A stretch of 13,378 nt of DNA from contig PLWR01000546.1 in NCBI GenBank assembly GCA_003165615.1, positions 11,411-24,788 of the forward strand, written 5' to 3'. Position numbers and translations under genes: made by a program. Each line of letters begins with the position of its first letter. Position 1 is the first letter of the stretch. The notes beneath the pieces are model-generated. The model ran no database searches. It saw only the letters and a list, made by a program, of their open reading frames with translations, and was not told the DNA's origin. Positions 8,124 to 13,378 of this stretch are shown in pieces. The DNA is from Acidobacteriota bacterium (lineage in GTDB: Bacteria; Acidobacteriota; Terriglobia; UBA7540).

Positions 8124-8918
8124 CTATTGGGCTCCTCCCCCAGGGTCTTTCTGCGGGCGCAAGGTGTAACCGAGCAGCCTGGCGATCTTCCCGCAGGTCT
8201 CCTTTAGCCCTTCTGCAATCTCCCGGTCCCGCCGCGGAGTCACCCGCGCCGCTGGGCCCGAAATGCTCATCGAGGCGCAGACATCGCCCGTGGGAGTCAA
8301 GATCGGCGCGGCGAGGCAGCGGACTCCTTGGGAATCCTCTTGGTTGTCAAGCGCGAATCCACGAGCCCGGACCCGTTCGAGTTCGCGGTAGAAAGTGGAT
8401 CGATCCCTGATAGTGCGGGGCGTTGCCGGGCGCAAAGGATGACTCTTCAAAATCGGCTCAATCTCCTGACGCGGCAGGCGACAGAGCAGACATTTGCCGA
8501 GCGCTGTCGAATGAACCGGGCTGCGTAGGCCGGCGTGCGCGGTCAGCCTGAGTGCGTGGGAGCTTTCGAGAACCCGAATATAGAGAACCTCGCCCTGGTC
8601 CAAAACGCCGAGGTTGACGGTTTCCCGGAAGCGCCGCAATAACTCGGCCATAAAAGGTATGGATAAGTTGCCAAGATCTGCGGACGGCTGGTCCTCATTT
8701 GTAAGGCGAGCCAAGCGTGCTGTGAATGAGTATCGACCTCCCTCACTTTTTACAATGTACCCGAGCTGTTCCAACGTGAAGAGAATCCGGAAGGTGCTGC
8801 TCTTGATCAGTCCACTGGAAGAGGCAATCTCGCCCAAAGGGACTTCGCGCTTGCCGCGGATTGCCTCCAGCACTCGCATGGCTTTGTCAACGACAGAAAT
8901 GTAATTATTGGTTGGCAT
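8124..8918 (-). CDS. IclR-family transcriptional regulator
   Basis: This is a DNA-binding regulator of the IclR family, which typically controls sugar-acid, aromatic or small-metabolite catabolism and binds short palindromes as dimers. Residues 7-63 form the winged helix-turn-helix (VDKAMRVLEAI, IASSSGLIKSSTFRILFTLEQLGYI). Residues 78-255 form the effector-binding domain, with STALGKCLL (137-145) and the family signature GVRCLAAPI (198-206). ATG 8918 gives 264 residues, the usual size. A TTG at 8948 would add ten residues (ARLVRLRPR) and neither start has a clear Shine-Dalgarno, so the start is uncertain. It heads the seven-gene operon, 1 nt before the aminotransferase, and is divergent from the TonB receptor. 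A perfect palindrome lies 67 nt upstream of the ATG and a twin precedes the receptor promoter, so autoregulation plus control of the receptor is likely. Confidence 0.9.
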   Translation of the reverse strand: MPTNNYISVVDKAMRVLEAIRGKREVPLGEIASSSGLIKSSTFRILFTLEQLGYIVKSEGGRYSFTARLARLTNEDQPSADLGNLSIPFMAELLRRFRETVNLGVLDQGEVLYIRVLESSHALRLTAHAGLRSPVHSTALGKCLLCRLPRQEIEPILKSHPLRPATPRTIRDRSTFYRELERVRARGFALDNQEDSQGVRCLAAPILTPTGDVCASMSISGPAARVTPRRDREIAEGLKETCGKIARLLGYTLRPQKDPGGGAQ

Positions 8919-8984
8919 ACGGGGGCGGAGTCTAACAAGCCTCGCCAAGTTTGTACAGAAATATTTTCAAATTGTTTTCACATC

Positions 8985-9001
8985 GTTCTATTGCATAGAA
9001 C
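8985..9001. promoter_or_regulatory. Palindromic operator 1, GTTCTAT-TGC-ATAGAAC
   Basis: This is a perfect 7-bp inverted repeat around a 3-nt spacer. Its arms are identical to those of the site at 9381-9397. It lies just upstream of the iclR-headed operon and overlaps the spacer and -10 of the best candidate minus-strand promoter. Size and symmetry fit an IclR-family dimer site. Position suggests steric repression and autoregulation; this is inferred. Confidence 0.75.
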
Positions 9002-9013
9002 CATCTTTTGCAA
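8985..9013 (-). promoter_or_regulatory. Candidate sigma70 promoter for the iclR operon
   Basis: On the minus strand TTGCAA (9013-9008) is followed by 17 nt and TAGAAC (8990-8985). Each hexamer matches the consensus at 4 of 6 positions with ideal spacing. The predicted RNA start is near 8978, leaving about 60 nt before ATG 8918. The -10 is part of the palindrome, so a bound regulator would block polymerase. The hexamers are weak, so the exact promoter is uncertain. Confidence 0.4.
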
Positions 9014-9380
9014 GCCCGCATGTCTCTTTTCATTTTGTCTTCGTTTGACACTGCCACTCTGCCGAACGAAAATGTGCTAACACCGCCGGATCGTTCAAGG
9101 GTTCAGAATGGCGTTTCGATGCGCAGGCGAGGGGATAATGGGTAATAAATCTTACCGTCGAATTAGCGAGATGCTCCGCCGGCATCGGATTTGCGCCCAT
9201 ATATACGGTATTTTCATTCCGATTTGTGCGGCAAGCACGGCCGCCAAGGTGCTCGACGAAGGCTATACCGGCTGAGCATCTGCTCTTATTCTTAACTTTG
9301 CTCATAATCTAACCGACCTTGCCTCGCCCACATTCCATTCGATAAGGTACTCGTCGAGCTTTCCGGGACCCCAATATAGT
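9014..9380. other. Gene-free divergent intergenic stretch
   Basis: Between the two palindromes there are about 370 bases with no supportable gene. Small minus-strand frames exist but have no recognisable protein or good ribosome site. One isolated TTGACA (9045-9050) has only a poor -10 (GAAAAT) 17 nt downstream. A weak 5-bp inverted repeat (AGCAC/GTGCT) lies near 9233-9253. The stretch appears more AT-rich than the flanking genes. I see no tRNA, riboswitch or repeat array in it. Confidence 0.5.
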
Positions 9381-9397
9381 GTTCTATGTAATAGAAC
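9381..9397. promoter_or_regulatory. Palindromic operator 2, GTTCTAT-GTA-ATAGAAC
   Basis: This is a perfect 7-bp inverted repeat with a 3-nt spacer and arms identical to those at 8985-9001. It ends 17 nt upstream of the -35 of the plus-strand promoter, so its centre is near position -61 relative to the predicted RNA start. That location is more typical of activator binding than of simple blockage, although looping to operator 1 about 396 bp away is another possibility. Confidence 0.75.
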
Positions 9398-9414
9398 GCG
9401 CAAAAAGATTTTTG

Positions 9415-9443
9415 TTGACATGGTCGCAACGTCGAGATATAAG
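9415..9443 (+). promoter_or_regulatory. Near-consensus sigma70 promoter for the receptor transcript
   Basis: A perfect -35 TTGACA (9415-9420), a 17-nt spacer and TATAAG (9438-9443, five of six consensus bases) form a strong promoter. The predicted RNA start is near 9450. That is about 67 nt before the short Tat-signal ORF and about 375 nt before the TonB receptor, so both are probably on one transcript. Confidence 0.75.
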
Positions 9444-9516
9444 CAGGGCCTTTGTTGAGGTCTTCCGGAACTCAAGTGAGTGTTCAAAAGCCCCTACTTG
9501 AGGAGCGTACTCGAAC

Positions 9517-9771
9517 ATGAAAATGAACCGGAGGGAGTTTTCCGCCGCCTATGTCGCGGCCTTGGCAGGCTCGAAGTTAGCGGCGGGCGAGATGGCACGC
9601 GCTGATACACCCGGCCGATTCCATTTTGACGAGAAGACTCGACGGTATTCACTGGAAGGACCTGTGGGAATCCAAAACGCTCGGCTCGGGGTTGAGATCG
9701 ATGGAATCTCCCATGGGGTGGACAAGTCCGCACACGTAACCTGGAAAGAAAGTATCACTGAAGATTCTTAG
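9517..9771 (+). CDS. Short ORF with Tat-like signal; possible gene remnant
   Basis: This 84-residue ORF begins MKMNRREFSAAYVAALAG, which resembles a twin-arginine export signal: two arginines, then Glu-Phe, then a moderately hydrophobic stretch. An AGGAG (9501-9505) lies 11 nt upstream of the ATG. After the signal come only about 55 residues (from ADTPGRFHFDEKTRRYS to the end), which look like the first strands of a larger enzyme domain rather than a finished protein. It ends at TAG 9769-9771, and the same reading frame then continues open into the TonB receptor. It may be the 5' remnant of a deleted secreted enzyme gene, a genuine small exported protein, or simply a translated leader. I recognise no family. 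Its location behind the strong promoter means it is probably transcribed. Confidence 0.45.
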   Translation: MKMNRREFSAAYVAALAGSKLAAGEMARADTPGRFHFDEKTRRYSLEGPVGIQNARLGVEIDGISHGVDKSAHVTWKESITEDS

Positions 9772-9825
9772 CACGCATTGCGTCGGGTCTGGGTTTCAAA
9801 ACAAAGAGGAGGCTATGGGGAGGTT

Positions 9826-12800
9826 ATGATGATAGCGAAAAACGAGAAGCAACTTTCGAAGCTGTTTGACAAGGTCGCCATTGCTGCAAGGTTTCTCGCG
9901 TTCTTAGCAATGATCGGCCTTTTAATGACTCCGTCAACTTACGCCCAAAATAGGAGCGCGGGCGAGATTGGCGGCACTGTCACTGACACGACTGGCGCCT
10001 TCATTCCAGGCGCCGCAGTTACCATCCAGAACACGCTCACCGGCGTGATCACCAATCTTACCAGCGATAGGACTGGTGTCTATGATGCGGTGTCCCTGGA
10101 TCCCGGCACCTACACCGTTTCCTTTGAAAAGCAGGGCTTCAAGGAGTACATCAAGAGCAATATCGTCTTATACGCGGAAGCAATCACAGTGAATGCCACC
10201 CTGGAAGTGGGGGCGGTAACCCAGAAGGTGGAAGTTAGGGCGGGGGTAGAACTCGTCCAGACTGAAACCTCGGATAAGCGTTTAACTCTTACCTCCGATA
10301 CGATTGCAGAACTCCCGAGTGTCGGTCAGAATTGGATGGACTTCACCGGCCTGTTACCTGGTGTCAACATGGGCGCTTCAAGCAGTTTTTCATATAACAC
10401 CCCCTCGGGATGGGGTGTCGGCTTCAACGGGCAAGGTGGGTTTCAGATGATGGGGCTCATGGATGGCGGTATTTCCACATTCATGTCGGGCCAGGAGTAC
10501 TATTCGGTTCCGATTCAGGCCATTCAGGAAGTCGCCGTTAACGTGAGCAATTTCAGCGCCGAATACAGCAACGGCTTGGCAGTTTTCAACGTGATCCAGA
10601 AGAGCGGCACCAACCAATTCCACGGAGAGGCGTATGAATATGTCCAAAACGACAAATTCGAGGCCCGTAACTTCTTCTCGCCCAGCGTAGCGTCACTTCG
10701 CTGGAACATGTATGGTGGTACGATCGGCGGACCCATCAAGAAAGATAAGCTCTTCTTCTTTTTTGGTTTCCAGGCCAATCCAACAAATAGTTTCGGCTAT
10801 GGGCTGGCCACCTACCCTACCGCTGCCATGCGGGAGGGGAATCTCAGCGGCCTGCCCCAGGCTTACAATCCCGCCGGCCTAGTGCAGAATCCGGACGGCA
10901 CCTATTCGAATAATAGTCCTTTTCCCGGGAACCAGATTACGACGATTGACCCAGTGGCGAAGGCCATCATGTCGTATTACCCCATGCCGAACCAACCAGG
11001 ATTCTACGCTAACGACTACTACACCATCTCGAATCCGTCGTCCAAATACAGCTACAATGGGAAGGTAACTTACAACATTTCCTCGGGGAACCGCCTAAAC
11101 GTCTCCGAGTTCTTACAAAGCGGTAATATTCCTGCCAACCTGTATAACGGGCCGACCTGCCCGATTGATTGCTACTCCCAGGGTACGTTCTCACACAACG
11201 ACGTGATCACTGATGTCTGGAGCCTCACCCCCAACACGGTCAACGAATTTCGGGCGGGCGTGTTGAGCAACCACGACCCGTATACGATGGGGGATGTAGG
11301 CAAGAACTGGGGCAGCACACTCAACATACCCAATCTCACCGCCAACGCGTTCCCCGGTATCAGCATCGGGGGGTCGGGATCCCCCACTAGCATTGGTAAC
11401 TCGTTTAAGCACGCGCTGCTTGCCTATGCCTCGATTTCTATAGGTGATTCGCTCAGCCTTGTTAGAGGCAAGCACATCCTGAAATTCGGCGGCGAGTATA
11501 ACAGCGGCCGGGACAACCAGTCTTGGGGTGATATCAATGCTGGCGACTTCAGCTTCACCGGGCAGTTCACCACGAACCCGCAAAATCCTACCGCTACCGG
11601 ACTGGGCTTTGCCGACTTCTTGCTTGGCCAGACAGGCAATTGGTCCGATAACTGGACCCCAGCCTGGGGCAGCCGGACCGGCAGTACCCAGTTCTTCGGA
11701 CAGGACGACTTCAAGGTCACTCCCAAGCTGACCTTGAACATCGGCCTGCGCTGGTTGATCCAACGCGGGATCACAGAGCAATTCAACCGGCTGGGGAGCT
11801 TCGACCCTACAGTGGTGAACCCTGCCACTGGCACACCGGGGGCTATGTGGTATGGCGGGCAGGACGGTCGTAGGGCCTTGGAGGCGACCCTCTGGCGCAA
11901 CCTTCAGCCGCGTTTTGGTTTCGCTTGGGCACCCAAGAACAACTGGTCGGTTCGCGGCAGCTACGGAATCTTTGACAACATGTGGACCAATACCTACTAT
12001 GGGGGAGGCATTGGCTACGGCATGAGCGTCTCAGGGTACGATTACGCTCCTAACTCTCTAATCCCAGTTTATTCGAACGGACAATCTTCGGAACTGGACC
12101 TTGGACACACCCCCCCGGCGATTCCGGCCTTCCCCCCCGGCGCAGACTTTTACAACGGGAGCGGTGTAGTCTATTATCCCTATCACACCCCGATGACGTA
12201 TATCCAGCAGTGGCACCTCAGCGTCCAGCATCAATTCAAAGGCGATGTCATGGTTGAGCTCGGATATGTAGGGTCCCGGGGCGTGCACCTCTCCGACCCC
12301 TCAGACCTTGACCAAGTTCCCGCGTCCGCTATTCAGCAATACGGCGGAATCGGGGTCAACATGCAACCCTATCGACCCTATCCCAATTACACTGGCATTA
12401 ATGATCAGGCGTTTGGCGGGTGGAACAATTACAATGCGTTGCAGCTTACCGTCAAGAAGGCCCTCGCGAAGGGTCTATGGGTGCTTTCGAACTATACCTG
12501 GAGTCACTCGTTGGACACGAACACCCAGAACGGTTGGATAGCCGCTGAATCGGATTATCAGATCGCCCAAAAGCCGGCATCCCTCTACGGTAACTCCCAA
12601 ATTGACGCCAGGCAGGCGTGGAACGGCGGCTTTGTCTACCAGTTGCCCTTCGGCAAAGGGAACGCTTTGCTGAACCATGGCGGCGTTTTGAACGGCGTGG
12701 TGGGCGGCTGGCAATTGTCCAACACTTGGCAAGCGTCGGACGGCGAGCCATTTAGTCCCGTTTGGGGAGGCCCCAACGATGATTTCTCGGGGTCAGGAAC

Positions 12801-13155
12801 TTGGTACCCGAACCGGGTGTGCAACGGACGAATCAGCAACTCCACCATCTCGGAATGGTTTAACCCGGCCTGTTTCGTTGCGGCTGCGCCTGGCACCTAT
12901 GGCAACAGCGGGCGGAATATCCTGTCCGGACCGGGCTATTTTAACATGAACACTTCCCTCTCCAAGAGCTTCAAGGTTCCCCATCTTGGTGAACAATCAA
13001 AGCTACAAATTAGGATGGACGCGATCGATGTGCTCAACCACCCCAATTTTGGCTCAGTCCAAACGGGCGTCACCCCCGCCCCGACGAGTGCCGGGGTCAT
13101 TTCGTCGGCCATTTCAAGCCGTAACATTCAACTGGGGGCGCGTCTCGTCTTCTAG
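9826..13155 (+). CDS. TonB-dependent receptor, acidobacterial Oar-like type
   Basis: This is an outer-membrane, energy-coupled importer, 1,109 residues from ATG 9826. Residues 1-40 are a signal peptide (FLAFLAMIGLLM, then TYA before the cut). Residues 46-135 form a carboxypeptidase-regulatory-like beta domain (GEIGGTVTDTTGAFIPGAAV, LDPGTYTVSF). The plug spans about 145-290, including FSAEYSNGLAVFNVIQKSG and then FHGEAYEYVQNDKFEARNFF, a pattern typical of Acidobacteriota receptors. A long beta-barrel follows and ends IQLGARLVF, with the terminal phenylalanine recognised by the outer-membrane assembly machinery. The open frame extends back to TTG 9778, but GGGGAGG (9817-9823) points to the ATG pair at 9826/9829. 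No SusD-like lipoprotein gene accompanies it. Its position opposite the enzyme operon, with a shared operator motif, suggests it imports that operon's glycan fragments. The ligand is inferred. Confidence 0.93.
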   Translation: MMIAKNEKQLSKLFDKVAIAARFLAFLAMIGLLMTPSTYAQNRSAGEIGGTVTDTTGAFIPGAAVTIQNTLTGVITNLTSDRTGVYDAVSLDPGTYTVSFEKQGFKEYIKSNIVLYAEAITVNATLEVGAVTQKVEVRAGVELVQTETSDKRLTLTSDTIAELPSVGQNWMDFTGLLPGVNMGASSSFSYNTPSGWGVGFNGQGGFQMMGLMDGGISTFMSGQEYYSVPIQAIQEVAVNVSNFSAEYSNGLAVFNVIQKSGTNQFHGEAYEYVQNDKFEARNFFSPSVASLRWNMYGGTIGGPIKKDKLFFFFGFQANPTNSFGYGLATYPTAAMREGNLSGLPQAYNPAGLVQNPDGTYSNNSPFPGNQITTIDPVAKAIMSYYPMPNQPGFYANDYYTISNPSSKYSYNGKVTYNISSGNRLNVSEFLQSGNIPANLYNGPTCPIDCYSQGTFSHNDVITDVWSLTPNTVNEFRAGVLSNHDPYTMGDVGKNWGSTLNIPNLTANAFPGISIGGSGSPTSIGNSFKHALLAYASISIGDSLSLVRGKHILKFGGEYNSGRDNQSWGDINAGDFSFTGQFTTNPQNPTATGLGFADFLLGQTGNWSDNWTPAWGSRTGSTQFFGQDDFKVTPKLTLNIGLRWLIQRGITEQFNRLGSFDPTVVNPATGTPGAMWYGGQDGRRALEATLWRNLQPRFGFAWAPKNNWSVRGSYGIFDNMWTNTYYGGGIGYGMSVSGYDYAPNSLIPVYSNGQSSELDLGHTPPAIPAFPPGADFYNGSGVVYYPYHTPMTYIQQWHLSVQHQFKGDVMVELGYVGSRGVHLSDPSDLDQVPASAIQQYGGIGVNMQPYRPYPNYTGINDQAFGGWNNYNALQLTVKKALAKGLWVLSNYTWSHSLDTNTQNGWIAAESDYQIAQKPASLYGNSQIDARQAWNGGFVYQLPFGKGNALLNHGGVLNGVVGGWQLSNTWQASDGEPFSPVWGGPNDDFSGSGTWYPNRVCNGRISNSTISEWFNPACFVAAAPGTYGNSGRNILSGPGYFNMNTSLSKSFKVPHLGEQSKLQIRMDAIDVLNHPNFGSVQTGVTPAPTSAGVISSAISSRNIQLGARLVF

Positions 13156-13170
13156 TTCCTGTTACCCGCT

Positions 13171-13198
13171 TTCGGGGTCGTCCTTAGACGGCCCCGAA
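13171..13198 (+). terminator. Strong hairpin after the TonB receptor
   Basis: Bases 13171-13182 and 13187-13198 form a 12-bp stem with one G-T wobble around a CTTA loop, 15 nt after the receptor stop. The run that follows (GGTTCTCTT) is only partly T-rich, so this is an imperfect intrinsic terminator. Rho-assisted termination or 3'-end protection is also possible. The remaining 180 bases to the window end hold no gene I can support. Confidence 0.6.
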
Positions 13199-13378
13199 GG
13201 TTCTCTTCCGGGTTTCGCCTGTCATGCCCATTAAGGAAGCACTACCGTATTCAGTCTTGGTGGCTGCAAAGTGACGCAAGCTACCCGAACTTTCGCAGTT
13301 GCGGGCATGTTGAAGTGGTAAGTGTTTTCTTTTCAGCAAAGCGATCTCCGAGGTCTACACTACATTTTTAGCTGCACC

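Noticed and set aside
9045..9073. TTGACA with a 17-nt spacer and GAAAAT as a plus-strand promoter
   Set aside because: The -10 is poor and no gene follows for over 400 bases; the promoter at 9415-9443 is far better placed.
9030..9305. Minus-strand 91-codon frame in the divergent intergenic region
   Set aside because: It has no recognisable domain, no convincing ribosome site and an irregular composition, and it fills a region better explained as regulatory DNA.
9302..9487. Minus-strand 61-codon frame
   Set aside because: It runs antisense through the second palindrome and the near-consensus promoter, with no recognisable protein character.
9815..9829. Four-codon mini-ORF (MGRL) just before the receptor start, preceded by AGGAGG
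   Set aside because: The ribosome site is only 2 nt from its ATG, too close for efficient initiation, and so short a frame is easily produced by chance. The ATG pair at 9826/9829 is the better start.
13199..13378. Possible start of another gene at the right edge
   Set aside because: Only very short frames are present and none has a ribosome site or recognisable protein sequence.

Overview
The window looks like an accessory carbohydrate-utilisation locus from a soil-type acidobacterium (Acidobacteriota, moderately high GC). The best taxonomic clue is the rightmost gene, a TonB-dependent outer-membrane receptor of about 1,109 residues. It has an N-terminal carboxypeptidase-regulatory-like domain and an Oar-type plug/barrel, a form greatly expanded in Acidobacteriota. 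The assignment is an inference from protein style, not from a marker gene.

Layout. From 8918 leftward to base 1, seven genes lie head to tail on the minus strand: an IclR-family regulator, a DegT/AHBA-type PLP aminotransferase, a large secreted heparinase II/III-like protein, two adjacent amidohydrolase-fold proteins (the first translated with its metal ligands lost, the second with them intact), a Gfo/Idh/MocA oxidoreductase, and a sodium:solute symporter cut by the window edge. Junctions are a 1-nt gap, a 4-nt overlap, a 23-nt overlap, a 4-nt overlap, a 50-nt gap and a 14-nt overlap, so this is almost certainly one operon. On the plus strand, after a roughly 600-bp divergent intergenic region, come a short ORF with a Tat-like signal (9517-9771) and the TonB receptor (9826-13155), followed by a strong hairpin.

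Regulation. The divergent region contains two 17-bp perfect palindromes with identical arms, GTTCTAT-N3-ATAGAAC, at 8985-9001 and 9381-9397. The first overlaps a candidate -10 of the iclR-headed operon. The second lies just upstream of a near-consensus promoter (TTGACA-N17-TATAAG) for the receptor transcript. Together they predict that one IclR protein controls both arms of the locus.

How the genes may work together (inference). The receptor would import an oligosaccharide across the outer membrane. The exported heparinase-like lyase would cleave a uronate-containing glycan. The symporter would take up a small sugar or sugar acid. The oxidoreductase, amidohydrolase (a possible lactonase or hydrolase) and aminotransferase would process it in the cytoplasm. 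The substrate cannot be read from the sequence. The most unusual points are the paired operators, the translationally coupled intact/degenerate amidohydrolase pair, an aminotransferase inside an apparently catabolic operon, and a Tat-signal ORF that stops early in the same frame as the receptor.
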